Source: Gemmiger sp. An194
Lineage (GTDB): Bacteria > Bacillota > Clostridia > Oscillospirales > Ruminococcaceae
Length of the DNA stretch: 64,000 nt
Assembly: GCF_002160145.1 (NCBI RefSeq)
Contig: NZ_NFKA01000010.1
Span: 1 to 64,000 of the forward strand
Direction of reading: 5' to 3'
The notes under the pieces were generated by a model. It did not search any database. It was given only the letters and a program-made list of their open reading frames with translations, and was not told the origin of the DNA. Within the stretch, counting starts at the first letter, position 1, and every line of letters starts with the position of its first letter. A program made the translations under genes and the position numbers. Shown here piece by piece: positions 42,751 through 52,373 of this stretch.

Positions 42751-44727
42751 TTACGAAAGATCCAGGTCGTCCAGGTATTCCACGCCGTGCTGGGCGATGT
42801 GCTCCTTACGGCCGGCCAGGTTGTCGCCCAGCAGCAGGTCAAACACGGCGGCGGTGTGCTCCACATCCTCCGGGTTCACCTTGATCAAACGGCGGCTCTC
42901 CGGGTTCATGGTGGTGAGCCACATCATTTCCGGGTCGTTCTCACCAAGACCCTTGGAGCGCTGAATGGTATACTTCTCCTTGCCGATGCGGGAAAGGATG
43001 TTTGCCTTTTCCGGCTCGGTGTAGGCAAAGTAGGTCTTGTTTTTGGTGTTGATCTCGTACAGCGGGCTTTCGGCAATATACACGTAGCCCTCGTTGATGA
43101 GGGTGGGGGTGAGCCGGTAGAGCATGGTCAGGATCAGGGTGCGGATCTGGTAACCGTCCACGTCGGCGTCAGTACAGATGACCACCTTGTTCCAGCGCAG
43201 GTTGTCCAGGTTGAAGGTGGCCAGGTCCTTTTTGGCCTTGCCGCCCAGCTCCACGCCGCAGCCCAGCACCTTGATCAGGTCGGTGATAACATCGGATTTG
43301 AAAATGCGGTCATAGTCCGCCTTCAGGCAGTTCAGAATCTTGCCGCGCACCGGCATGATGCCCTGGAACTCGGAGTCCCGGCTGGTCTTGACCGCGCCCA
43401 TGGCGGAATCGCCCTCCACGATGTACAGCTCGCGGCGGCTCACATCCTTGGTGCGGCAGTCCACGAACTTCTGCACCCGGTTGGCGATGTCGATCTGACT
43501 GGTCATCGTCTTCTTGATGCTCTGGCGGGTCTTTTCCGCATGCTCGCGGCTCTGCTTGTTGATGAGCACCTGCTGGCAGATCTTCTGGGCCTCCTCCGGG
43601 TTCTCCAGGAAGTAGACCTCCAGATTGTGCTTCAGAAACTCGGTCATGGCCTGGGCCACGAACTTGTTGGTGATGGCCTTTTTGGTCTGGTTCTCGTAAC
43701 TGGTGCGGGTGGAGAAGGTGCTGGACACATACACCAGGCAGTCCTGTACATCGGCAAAGGTGATCTTGCTCTCGTTCTTTTTGTACAGGCCCTTGGTCTT
43801 TAAAAAGTTATCGATCTGGTTCACAAAGGCGGTGCGCACCGCACGGTCCGGGCTGCCGCCGTGCTCCAGCCAGCTGGAGTTGTGGTAGTATTCCAGCATC
43901 TGCACCTTGTTGGAGAAGCAGAAGGCGGCGCTCATCTTCACCCGGTAGTCCGGCTGGTCCTCCCGGTCCCGGCCGGTGGCGGTGGACTCGCAGTAGCGGG
44001 CGGGGGTGATGTAATCCAGACCCACGGTCTCGTTCACATAATCCTCAATGCCCTTTTCGTAGCGGAACTCGATGGTCTGCTTTTCCGGCCCGGTCTGGTC
44101 CACAAAGACAAGATCCAGGCCCGCGTTGACCACCGCCTGCCGCTTCATGGTGTCGGTGAAATATTCGGTGGGCACGTTCACGTCGGTGAACACCTGGGTG
44201 TCCGGCTTCCAGCGGATGATGCTGCCGGTGCGGCGGCCCTTGAAGGGCTCCTTGATCATCTCGCCCGCGGGCTCGCCCTGCTTGAAGTCCAGATGATAGT
44301 GGAAACCGTCCCGGTAAATGTCGGCGGTCATCCACTCGCTGGCGTACTGGGTGGCGCACAGGCCCAGACCGTTCAGGCCCAGGGAATACTCGTAGTTGTC
44401 CTCCCCGGCAGAGTACTTGCCGCCGGCGTACATCTCGCAGAACACCAGCTCCCAGTTGTAGCGCTGCTCCTTGGGGTTATAGTCCACCGGGATGCCCCGG
44501 CCAAAATCCTCCACCTGGATGCTGCCGTCCGCAAAGCGGGTGAGCAGGATCTTCTCGCCGTAGCCTTCGCGGGCCTCGTCGATGGAGTTGGAAAGGATCT
44601 CGAAGATGGAATGGGCACAGCCCTCCACGCCGTCCGAGCCAAAGATAACGGCAGGGCGTTTGCGCACCCGGTCCGCGCCCTTCAGGCTGGAAATACTGTC
44701 GTTGCCATATTCCTGTTTTTTGGCCAA
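42751..44727 (-). CDS. parE: Type IIA topoisomerase subunit B, topo IV-like
   Basis: The 658-aa ATPase subunit starts at TTG 44727, 9 nt after AGGAGG. The GHKL site is divergent: VIFGSDGVEGCAHSIFEILSNSIDEA replaces the usual IGS-TGLHHLV-E-VDNSIDEA, and the lid reads SLGLNGLGLCATQYAS. The transducer (about 240-390) and Toprim (EGDSAMGAVKTSRD, then DADVDGYQIRT) are intact. The gene pair is therefore active-looking but distant from classical ParE. No other gyrA/gyrB is in the window. Confidence 0.88.
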   Translation of the reverse strand: MAKKQEYGNDSISSLKGADRVRKRPAVIFGSDGVEGCAHSIFEILSNSIDEAREGYGEKILLTRFADGSIQVEDFGRGIPVDYNPKEQRYNWELVFCEMYAGGKYSAGEDNYEYSLGLNGLGLCATQYASEWMTADIYRDGFHYHLDFKQGEPAGEMIKEPFKGRRTGSIIRWKPDTQVFTDVNVPTEYFTDTMKRQAVVNAGLDLVFVDQTGPEKQTIEFRYEKGIEDYVNETVGLDYITPARYCESTATGRDREDQPDYRVKMSAAFCFSNKVQMLEYYHNSSWLEHGGSPDRAVRTAFVNQIDNFLKTKGLYKKNESKITFADVQDCLVYVSSTFSTRTSYENQTKKAITNKFVAQAMTEFLKHNLEVYFLENPEEAQKICQQVLINKQSREHAEKTRQSIKKTMTSQIDIANRVQKFVDCRTKDVSRRELYIVEGDSAMGAVKTSRDSEFQGIMPVRGKILNCLKADYDRIFKSDVITDLIKVLGCGVELGGKAKKDLATFNLDNLRWNKVVICTDADVDGYQIRTLILTMLYRLTPTLINEGYVYIAESPLYEINTKNKTYFAYTEPEKANILSRIGKEKYTIQRSKGLGENDPEMMWLTTMNPESRRLIKVNPEDVEHTAAVFDLLLGDNLAGRKEHIAQHGVEYLDDLDLS

Positions 44728-44846
44728 CCTGTTCTACCTCCTGTTGGTTTTGGGGGCTTCTTTCCCCCGTTTTCCCCCTCTGTCTGCGCCAGGGCAGGCC
44801 CTTGTGCGCCGGGGATTTTCTCACGTTCTTGAATGCATACCATATT

Positions 44847-44876
44847 ATTTAACCACGCCCCGGCGGAAAATGTCAA
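44847..44876 (-). promoter_or_regulatory. Probable promoter of parE-parC
   Basis: Minus-strand TTGACA (44871-44876) and TTAAAT (44847-44852) with 18-bp spacing. The remaining 44877-45029 is GC-rich with no gene that I can support. Confidence 0.55.
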
Positions 44877-45029
44877 GGCGCGCAGGGTGCGGCGGGGCGC
44901 TCTGCCGGGCCGTTTGCGGGCCATCGGGTGGCGTTTTTCGAACTTTTCGGCCCTGCTTTTTCGGTTCTTGTCTGGGCGTTCCTCACCGATTGTTACCAGC
45001 CCGGCGCCCCACTGAACCTCTTCCACAGC

Positions 45030-45080
45030 GAAAAAAGGCCTTCCGCACTGCGGCCTGCAATGCGGAAGGTCTTTTTGTTT
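45030..45080. terminator. Terminator of the ftsH-linked operon
   Basis: AAGGCCTTCCGCA and TGCGGAAGGTCTT with A and T runs on the two sides. It ends the minus-strand operon after the gene stop at 45102. Confidence 0.88.
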
Positions 45081-45101
45081 TGTGATGATTCAGCGCCCAA
45101 A

Positions 45102-46103
45102 TCAGGCCAGCAGGAAGCCAATCAGGGCCACGATGGCACACAGCACGGCGGTGATGGGCGGGGCCCAGCGAATGATCTTTTCCGCGATCACATCCCGGGG
45201 GTCCATCTCCTCGTCCCCGTATTCCTCGTAGTCGTCCTGGTAGTCCTCCTCATAGCCGCCCTCATCCTCATAGGCATCCTGTTCACGGAAGCCCAGACGG
45301 GAAGCGGCATAGCGGCTGCGGCCCCGGTCATCGGCCAGGGTCATGTCCGAGTCATCCTCCTCGTCGGGATGCAGCGGAGGCACATCGTAGCTGGGGTCCG
45401 GCTGATTGCGCAGCGGGGGCACCGCGCGGGTGGGCTCCTCCGGGCGAACCGGGGGTACCATGCGGGTGGGCTGTTCATCCGCCGCGGGCTGCTGGGCGGT
45501 CTGCGCCGCCTGCAGCATGCTGGACAGGGTGTTCTGCAGCAGGATGCGGTCGGAGCCGCACTCGCTGCACCACACGCCGCTCTCCTCACGGGGATGGAAG
45601 GCACCGCAGGCGCAGTACCAGCCCTGGTCCAGCACCTGGGGCACAAACTGCAGCCCCTCCTTGCCGGTGCGCTCGCTCAGCTTTCTGGCCAGGTCCTCCG
45701 GCAGCTTTTTGGGCGCGGGCAGGCGGGTGCGCACATAGCCGGTCAGATCCAGCGCGTTGCCGTCGGCCAGATAAGCCCGGAGCAGGTCCACCTCAACACT
45801 GCCCACCGGGGCCTGGCTGATGTAGACCGCATCGTCCGAGCCGAAGACCTGACCGCCCGCAGCGTTCAGGCCCTGGTACTCAAACCGGTCCTGGCAGACC
45901 ACGGTACCGGTGCGGTCCTTGCACTTGAACTCCACCAGCAGGCCGGTGACCGGCTGGCTGGAAATGTTTTTAAAGGACAGGCAGACCGCGATGTCGCCGC
46001 TCTGGTCGCCCTTCAGCAGCTCCACCTTCACAAACTGGATGGGGCTGCCCTTGGTGTAATAGTTGGCGCGGGATTGGGCCAAAAGGTCGAAATTCTCTTC
46101 CAT
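45102..46103 (-). CDS. Zinc-ribbon, tail-anchored membrane protein of unknown function
   Basis: The 333-aa product has a beta-rich N-terminal domain (about 1-120, with AVCLSFKNISSQPVTGLLVEFKCKD). A four-cysteine ribbon, CACGAFHPREESGVWCSEC, follows at about 165-185. A long acidic, proline-rich disordered part (about 200-305) includes YEDEGGYEEDYQDDYEEY. One C-terminal helix (PPITAVLCAIVALIGFLLA) anchors the protein with its bulk in the cytoplasm. It follows ftsH by 21 bp and is likely co-expressed. It may be a membrane-protein adaptor, but this is inference from position only. Confidence 0.8.
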   Translation of the reverse strand: MEENFDLLAQSRANYYTKGSPIQFVKVELLKGDQSGDIAVCLSFKNISSQPVTGLLVEFKCKDRTGTVVCQDRFEYQGLNAAGGQVFGSDDAVYISQAPVGSVEVDLLRAYLADGNALDLTGYVRTRLPAPKKLPEDLARKLSERTGKEGLQFVPQVLDQGWYCACGAFHPREESGVWCSECGSDRILLQNTLSSMLQAAQTAQQPAADEQPTRMVPPVRPEEPTRAVPPLRNQPDPSYDVPPLHPDEEDDSDMTLADDRGRSRYAASRLGFREQDAYEDEGGYEEDYQDDYEEYGDEEMDPRDVIAEKIIRWAPPITAVLCAIVALIGFLLA

Positions 46104-46124
46104 AAGAGCGTTACTCCTTTCCTG

Positions 46125-48302
46125 TTACAGGGAGCCCTCGGGCTTTTCGCCCTGGTCCGGCTGCTCCGGCAGAGGCTCGGCAGTCTCGGCGGTCTCGGCA
46201 GGCTGAGCGGGTTCGGCGGGTTCCGCAGGCTCAGCAGCCTGGGCAGGTTGAGCGGGCTGTGCCGGCTCAGCGGGTGCTGCGGCCGGGGCGGGCTGCTCGG
46301 CTTCGGGCAGGGTGCCGCCCTCCATCAGGGTCTTGAACTCCTCGCCGGACAGCTTCTCCCGTTTGATCAGCTCGGCGGCCACCACATGCAGCTTATCCAT
46401 GTTGTCGCTCAGGATGCGGCGGGCTCTCTCGTAGGCTTCGTCCACGATGTCCCGGATCTCGCTGTCAATCTCAGCAGCGATGGAATCGGAATAACCCTTG
46501 CCCTGGCTGAAATCACGGCCCAAGAAGGTCTCCTCCGGGTCGGAGCCATACACCACAGGGCCCAGCCGCTCGGAGAAGCCGTAGCGGGTGACCATGCTGC
46601 GGGCGGTCTGGGTGGCGCGCTCCAGGTCGTTGGAAGCGCCGGTGGAGATATCCTCCAGCACCAGGCTCTCGGCCACGCGGCCGCCCAGCAGGCTCACGAT
46701 GCGCTCCTGCATGGCGGTCTTGGTCACGTAGCTGGCGTCCTTGTCGGGCAGGTACATGGTGTAGCCGCCCGCCTGGCCGCGGGGGATGATGCTGATCTGA
46801 TGCACCGGGTCGTTGGTGGGGCAGAACCAGCTGGTGATCGCGTGGCCCGCCTCGTGGTACGCGGTGAGCTTCTTCTCCTTCTCGGTGACCACACGGCTCT
46901 TCTTCTCGGGGCCGGCCACCACCTTGATGGAGGCTTCCTCGATCTCCTTTTCCGTGATGGCCTTCTTGCCCCGGCGGGCAGCCAGCAGAGCCGCCTCGTT
47001 CACCAGGTTTTCCAGGTCCGCACCGGCGAAACCGGCGGTGGACTGGGCAATGGTCTTCAGGTTCACATCGGGAGCCAGAGGCTTCTTGCGGGTGTGTACC
47101 CGCAGGATCTCCTCACGGCCCTTCACATCCGGCAGGCCCACGTAGACCTGACGGTCGAACCGGCCGGGGCGCAGCAGGGCGTGGTCCAGGATGTCGGCCC
47201 GGTTGGTGGCCGCGATGACGATGACGCCCTCGTTGGCGCCGAAGCCGTCCATCTCCACCAGCATCTGGTTCAGGGTCTGCTCGCGCTCGTCGTGACCGCC
47301 GCCCAGACCGGTGCCGCGCTGGCGGCCCACTGCGTCGATCTCATCGATGAAGATGATGCTGGGCGCGGTCTTCTTGGCCTTGTCGAACAGGTCGCGCACA
47401 CGGGAGGCACCCACGCCCACATACATCTCCACGAAATCGGAGCCGGAGATGGAGTAGAAGGGCACGCCTGCCTCGCCTGCGCAGGCGCGGGCCAGCAGGG
47501 TCTTACCGGTACCCGGAGGGCCCACCAGCAGCACGCCGTGGGGAATGCGGGCACCCAGGCTGTTGAACTGGCTGGGGTTTTTGAGGAACTGCACGATCTC
47601 TTCCAGCTCGGCCTTTTCCTCATCCGCACCGGCCACATCCGCAAAGGTGGTCTTGCGCTTGTCGTCGTTCTGGTCCTTCACCTTGGCACGGCCCACATTC
47701 ATGATGTTGCCGCCCTGGTTGCCCTTGAACATCACGTAGAAAATGAAGATCATGCTGCCCACCATGACCACCATCATCATGATGTCCCAGATGGGCACGC
47801 TGCTCTTCACCGGGGTGTAGTCCTGATACATGGGCGCGTCCGAATGGGCCTCGTTGTAGGCCTGGACGTAGGGCTGCACCTCTTCGTAGAAAATGCTGAA
47901 ATAGGGCACGCGGTATTCCACCTGCCAGATGCCCTCACCGCTGGGCAGCTGATCCACGGTCTCCTTTGCGCCGGTAGCGCTCTGGCTCTGGCTGCGGATC
48001 AGATCAAACATGCCGCCCTGGGCCAGCTGGCCGCGGGTGCCGGACTGCTTGCCGGTATCCACCGCGTTAGAAGGCAGCTCCACGCTGCCCTCTACTAGTG
48101 CCAGCTTGATGTCGCCGGTGTTCAGGTCCATCTCGAAACCGACCACCTGCTGGGACTGGAAGTAGCTGAGCACCCGGGAGTAGCTCATGGTAGTGGTGGA
48201 GGTGTTCATCAGGCTCCACAGATTCAGAGCCAACACGCTCAGCGCCAGCAGCACGACGATGATCATGCCGTTGAATTTTGGTTTACGCTGCAAAGACTTC
48301 AT
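46125..48302 (-). CDS. ftsH: ATP-dependent zinc metalloprotease FtsH
   Basis: The product is about 725 aa. Two membrane helices (about 12-32 and 172-192) flank an extracytoplasmic part. AAA+ has GPPGTGKT (about 256-263), Walker [12 protein letters not shown] and the second region of homology. The metalloprotease has HEAGH (about 474-478) and a later Asp ligand. The last 50 residues are an unusual Pro/Ala/Glu repeat. The ATG at 48302 abuts AGGAG directly; a TTG at 48293 (spacing 9 nt) may be the true start. Substrates are misfolded membrane and short-lived proteins. hpt and tilS lie upstream in the same direction. Confidence 0.97.
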   Translation of the reverse strand: MKSLQRKPKFNGMIIVVLLALSVLALNLWSLMNTSTTTMSYSRVLSYFQSQQVVGFEMDLNTGDIKLALVEGSVELPSNAVDTGKQSGTRGQLAQGGMFDLIRSQSQSATGAKETVDQLPSGEGIWQVEYRVPYFSIFYEEVQPYVQAYNEAHSDAPMYQDYTPVKSSVPIWDIMMMVVMVGSMIFIFYVMFKGNQGGNIMNVGRAKVKDQNDDKRKTTFADVAGADEEKAELEEIVQFLKNPSQFNSLGARIPHGVLLVGPPGTGKTLLARACAGEAGVPFYSISGSDFVEMYVGVGASRVRDLFDKAKKTAPSIIFIDEIDAVGRQRGTGLGGGHDEREQTLNQMLVEMDGFGANEGVIVIAATNRADILDHALLRPGRFDRQVYVGLPDVKGREEILRVHTRKKPLAPDVNLKTIAQSTAGFAGADLENLVNEAALLAARRGKKAITEKEIEEASIKVVAGPEKKSRVVTEKEKKLTAYHEAGHAITSWFCPTNDPVHQISIIPRGQAGGYTMYLPDKDASYVTKTAMQERIVSLLGGRVAESLVLEDISTGASNDLERATQTARSMVTRYGFSERLGPVVYGSDPEETFLGRDFSQGKGYSDSIAAEIDSEIRDIVDEAYERARRILSDNMDKLHVVAAELIKREKLSGEEFKTLMEGGTLPEAEQPAPAAAPAEPAQPAQPAQAAEPAEPAEPAQPAETAETAEPLPEQPDQGEKPEGSL

Positions 48303-48364
48303 CTCCTATTCCGCACGGGAGCCCGGCCGCGGTTCGGCCGTTGCTTCGCGCCCCCGTGCGCATG

Positions 48365-48910
48365 TTATTTGGTGTACACTTCGGGCTTGAGAATGCCCAC
48401 GTAGGGCAGGTTGCGGTACTGCTCGTCGTAGTCCAGGCCATAGCCCACCACGAACTCGTCCGGCACCTCGTAGCCCACGTAGTCCGCCTGCAGGTCAACC
48501 TTGCGGCGGCTGGGCTTATCCAGCAGGGTGGCAATGCGGATGCTGGCGGGGTTGCGGCCCTCCAGCAGGGTCTTCAGATAGCTCAGGGTCATGCCGGAGT
48601 CCAGAATGTCCTCCACGATCAGGATGTCCTTGCCGGACAGGTCCTGATCCAGGTCCTTCACGATCTTCACCACGCCGCTGGTCTTCACGCCGCTGCCGTA
48701 GGAGGAAACGACCATGAAGTCGATGGCGCAGGGCAGATCGATGCAGCGCATCAGGTCGGCCAGGTAGACCACGGCGCCCTTCAGCACGGTGACCAGCAGC
48801 AGGTTCTTGCCCTGGTAGTCCTTGGTGATCTGGGCGCCCATCTCGGCGCACTTGGCCTTCAGCTGCTCTTCGGTGAGTAATACCTGCAGGATATCGTTGC
48901 TCTGACTCAT
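48365..48910 (-). CDS. hpt: Hypoxanthine phosphoribosyltransferase
   Basis: The 181-aa purine-salvage enzyme makes IMP or GMP from base plus PRPP. The flexible loop is [15 protein letters not shown] and the PRPP motif is [14 protein letters not shown] (about 101-114). The base-binding end is [23 protein letters not shown]. It is the middle gene of tilS-hpt-ftsH, an order conserved across Firmicutes. AAGGAG stands 12 nt from the ATG, a somewhat long gap. Confidence 0.97.
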   Translation of the reverse strand: MSQSNDILQVLLTEEQLKAKCAEMGAQITKDYQGKNLLLVTVLKGAVVYLADLMRCIDLPCAIDFMVVSSYGSGVKTSGVVKIVKDLDQDLSGKDILIVEDILDSGMTLSYLKTLLEGRNPASIRIATLLDKPSRRKVDLQADYVGYEVPDEFVVGYGLDYDEQYRNLPYVGILKPEVYTK

Positions 48911-48916
48911 TGTTAT

Positions 48917-50302
48917 TCACTGCTCCTTGTTGGTTGGTTCCAGCGGGCGGATCACCAGGATACGGCTGGTGGCGCTTGTGGGGGCAAACCCCTGGGCCAC
49001 TCCGCCGCCCCACAGCCAGATCACCTGACTGCCCTGGGCCAGAAGGGGCACCAGCGCACGCTGTGCACCGGGAATTCCCGCCTCGTTGAAGTATTTTTTC
49101 AAACTTTTGCTCCCGCTGCGCCCCTCCGGCCGGAACCAGTCGCCCGGCTGGCGGGTACGCAGAGACAAACTACTCCTTATTCTATCATAATCCACACAAT
49201 TGGTTAAGCCTTTTTTCCGGCCCCCGGCAAATTTTTTGATTTGTTCACAATCTTCGCCTTCCACCAGCTCCAGCCGCAGCCGGTAGCCGCCGGGCAGCCG
49301 GTATTCCCCCGGCTCGGCGGGCTGCGGAGCAGCAGGCTCTTCTTCGCAGCTCTGCGCCCAGCGCAGCACCCCGGCGCACCGCTCAACGCGCACGCCGCCC
49401 GCCAGCTGGGCCGCACGGCTTTCCCCCGCGATCAATGCCTCCAGCTTGGGCAGATCCGCCTGGCGCAGGGTCGTTTTCTCCTCCACCAGACAGCGCAGCG
49501 CCTCAGCCCGGAGCACCGGGTCCGCCTTTTGCAGCACCGAAACGCTCCAGCCGTCGCCGCAGCGGGCCGTTTGCAGCAAGTGTTCCCCCTGGCGGCGAAA
49601 ATATTGCAGCCAGCCCTGGGCCCGGCGGCAATATTCCCCCAAAGCCCGCTGGGCCTCCGGGTTGATCTGCTCCAGCTGGGGCAGCACCTGATTGCGCAGC
49701 CGGTTGCGGGCGTATTCGTCGCTTTCGTTGGTCTCATCCAGCACGAAGGGGGTGCCGGTGGCCCGGCAATAGGCCTCGGTGGCCTTACGGGGCAGTTCCA
49801 GAAGCGGCCGGATGAAGGGCCCCCGCACCGGCGGGATGCCCGCCGCGCCCGCCAGCCCGGTACCCCGTGCCAGCCGGAACAGCAGCGTTTCCGCCTGATC
49901 GGTGAGGGTGTGGGCGGTGGCGATCTTCACCGCCGGGTCTTTTTTCCGCAGCTGCTCAAAGAAGTCGTAGCGCAGCTGCCTTGCCCATTCCTCGCTGCGC
50001 CGCTCGGTCTGCCGCCCGGCACGGTGGCAGTGCAGCTTCACGCCTTCTTTTGCACAGAATTCCGCCACAAAGGCCTCGTCCGCATCCGCCGCCTCCCGCA
50101 GGCCGTGGTTCACATGGGCTGCTTCCAGCGTGATGCCCAGCTCCCGGCCCCGGCGCAGGAAAAAGCGCAGCAGGGCCATGGAATCCGCCCCGCCGGATAC
50201 CGCCGCAATCACCCGGTCGCCGGGCTGCAGCAGGTTCTGGCTTCGGATGCTCTCCAGCGCCTGCTCCTCAAAGGCCGCGGCGCTCATCGGCTCATCCCGC
50301 AT
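48917..50302 (-). CDS. tilS: tRNA(Ile)-lysidine synthase
   Basis: The 461-aa cytosolic enzyme makes lysidine at C34 of tRNA-Ile(CAU). It has the N-type ATP pyrophosphatase P-loop VSGGADSMALL (about 35-45), and its HVNHGLR motif and RNRLRNQVLPQL match TilS. A C-terminal substrate domain (RPLEPTNKEQ end) is present. It overlaps the dnaB end: ATG 50302 lies inside dnaB, and ATG 50287 is an alternative. Coupling to dnaB upstream is likely. Confidence 0.95.
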   Translation of the reverse strand: MRDEPMSAAAFEEQALESIRSQNLLQPGDRVIAAVSGGADSMALLRFFLRRGRELGITLEAAHVNHGLREAADADEAFVAEFCAKEGVKLHCHRAGRQTERRSEEWARQLRYDFFEQLRKKDPAVKIATAHTLTDQAETLLFRLARGTGLAGAAGIPPVRGPFIRPLLELPRKATEAYCRATGTPFVLDETNESDEYARNRLRNQVLPQLEQINPEAQRALGEYCRRAQGWLQYFRRQGEHLLQTARCGDGWSVSVLQKADPVLRAEALRCLVEEKTTLRQADLPKLEALIAGESRAAQLAGGVRVERCAGVLRWAQSCEEEPAAPQPAEPGEYRLPGGYRLRLELVEGEDCEQIKKFAGGRKKGLTNCVDYDRIRSSLSLRTRQPGDWFRPEGRSGSKSLKKYFNEAGIPGAQRALVPLLAQGSQVIWLWGGGVAQGFAPTSATSRILVIRPLEPTNKEQ

Positions 50303-51689
50303 GGTTGTAGTCCACGTTCACGAAGCGGGTGTGCGCGCCGTCCCAGCCCAGGTCCACCTTGCCGGTCTCACCGTGACGGTTCTTGGCGATGATGCACTCG
50401 GCGGTGCTGGAATCGCTCTCCTCCAGACTCTCGCCGCTCATGGAGGTGTAGTAGCCCTCGCGGTACAAAAAGAGCACGATGTCGGCGTCCTGCTCGATGG
50501 AGCCGGAGTCACGCAGGTCGGACAGCTGGGGCCGGTGGTCGGACCGGCCGCTGCTCTTTTCCGCCGCACGGGACAGCTGGGACAGGGCGATGACCGGCAC
50601 GTTCAGCTCCTTCGCCATGATCTTCAGGTTTCGGGTGATATCGCTGATCTCCTGCACCCGGTTCTCGGTGCGCTTGCCGCTGGTCATCAGCTGTAAGTAG
50701 TCGATGACCACCAGGCCGATGGGGGTCTTCTCCGGGTCCTGGTTGATCTTGCGGATCTTGGCCTTCACCTCGGGTATGGTGATGCCGGAGGTGTCGTCCA
50801 TGAAGATGGGCACATCGTGCAGCACGTCCATGGCGTGGGCCAGGTCATCCCAGTCGTTGCCGCTCAGCGCGCCGGAGCGGAAGGAGTGGCTGTCCACACC
50901 GGCCTCGGCGGAGAGGATACGGTTGGTCAGCTGCTCCTTGCTCATCTCCAGACTGAAGATGGCCACCGGGATGTGGCTCTTTTTGGCCACGTTGGTGGCG
51001 ATGTTCAGCGCGAAGCTGGTCTTGCCCATACCGGGGCGGGCGGCCAGAATGATCAGGTCGGACCGGCCCAGACCGGTGAGAATGGAATCCAGATAGGTAA
51101 AGCCGGTGGGAATACCGGCATATTTGTCCTTGTTGGGGCCCGCAATCTTCTGCAGGGTGGCCATGGTCTCCAGGAACGCGTCGGACAGCTTGGTCAGCTC
51201 CTCCCGCTTCTGGTTGGAGCGGATGTCGGTCAGGCGCTGCTCCACGCTCTCCAGCAGCATATCCGCGTCCGGCTGGGCGCTGGACTGCTTGAGGATGTTC
51301 TGGGCCAGCTGCATCACCTGGCGGGTGAGGTATTTCTCCTCCACGATGCGGGCGTAGGCGGAGAAGTTGCTGATGGAGGGCACCACCTCGCCCAGACGGG
51401 CGATGTAGACCTTGGCGGCCTCCATGCTCTCGAACACGCCGGTGGAGGCCACCGCGTCGATCAGGGTCACCGCGTCCAGCTGCTCGGTGCCGGAATACAG
51501 CTCCACCATCTGGCTGAAGATCTCGGCGTTCTGGCGGGAGTAGAACATCTCCGGCTTGAGGGTATTGATCAGCGCGGGCATCACCCGCTCGCTGTCCAGC
51601 AGGGCGGCGCCCAGCACCGACTGCTCCGCCTCCATATTATACGGCTCGGCCAGGTTCATGCTGTCCAGCTCAAAATTTGTATCCTGCAT
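50292..51689 (-). CDS. dnaB: Replicative DNA helicase
   Basis: The 465-aa hexameric helicase (dnaC in Bacillus naming) has an N-terminal helical domain ([17 protein letters not shown]) and a RecA-like core. Walker A is [13 protein letters not shown] (about 220-232), and [10 protein letters not shown] is Walker B. The [31 protein letters not shown] type motif continues intact as [20 protein letters not shown], then [16 protein letters not shown]. It unwinds DNA ahead of the replication fork. tilS follows with overlap, and rplI is upstream. Confidence 0.98.
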   Translation of the reverse strand: [465 protein letters not shown]

Positions 51690-51854
51690 CAGGCATCGTT
51701 CCCTTTCGCTACGGTTGGTTTTTCAGGCAAAAGCGCATCGCTTCGAACCGGGCGAAGCGTGCGTTTCTGCTTTCAGCAAGCAGCGCCCAGCGGGCGCAGC
51801 CTTCGGGGCCATTCTTCCCCATGGCCGCCCCACTGGGCGCAGCAGTTCCGTTTT

Positions 51855-52298
51855 TTACTGCTCCTCGACCTTCACCTTAAAGGTGCTGGTCACGCCGGGG
51901 TGCAGCTTCACGGTGGCGTTGGTGGTGCCGAACTCCTTGATGTCCCGCTCCAGCTCCACCTTGCGCTTGTCGATCTCGGTGCCCACCATCTGGCTCAGGT
52001 GCTGGGCCACCTCCTTGGAGGTGATCTTACCGAACAGACGGCCGCCGTTGCCCTTGCTCTTGATCACAACGGTCTTGTCCTTGATGGTGGCGGCCAGCTG
52101 CTGGGCAGCGGCCAGAGCCTCGGCAGCGTGATGCTCCTTGGCCTCGTTCTTGGTGCGCACCAGATTCAGCGCGCTGGCGTCCGCCTCGGCGGCCAGGCCG
52201 CGGGGGAACAGGAAGTTGCGGGCGTAGCCGTCCGATACTTCGTGGATCTCGTCCTTTTTGCCGATGTTCTTCACATCCTGCTTCAGAATGACCTTCAT
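51855..52298 (-). CDS. rplI: Large ribosomal subunit protein bL9
   Basis: The 147-aa ribosomal protein binds 23S rRNA near the L1 stalk. It starts at ATG 52298 ([34 protein letters not shown]), split from a longer frame that has no ribosome site. The two-domain shape with the long central helix ([21 protein letters not shown]) is normal. It lies between gdpP and dnaB, as in Bacillus. Confidence 0.98.
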   Translation of the reverse strand: MKVILKQDVKNIGKKDEIHEVSDGYARNFLFPRGLAAEADASALNLVRTKNEAKEHHAAEALAAAQQLAATIKDKTVVIKSKGNGGRLFGKITSKEVAQHLSQMVGTEIDKRKVELERDIKEFGTTNATVKLHPGVTSTFKVKVEEQ

Positions 52299-52373
52299 TG
52301 GTATCTCTCTCCTTATGTGCGCGGCCACTTGCATGCAAGCACCGCGTATTTTGGCCGGCCGCTGGGGCCGGGT

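Noticed and set aside
44877-45029. A gene in the gap before parE
   Set aside because: No start with a ribosome site and no protein-like frame was seen.
46145-46300. Repetitive Pro/Ala/Glu coding in the ftsH end as possible CRISPR or satellite
   Set aside because: It is simple in-frame codon repetition at the protein tail with no spacer pattern.
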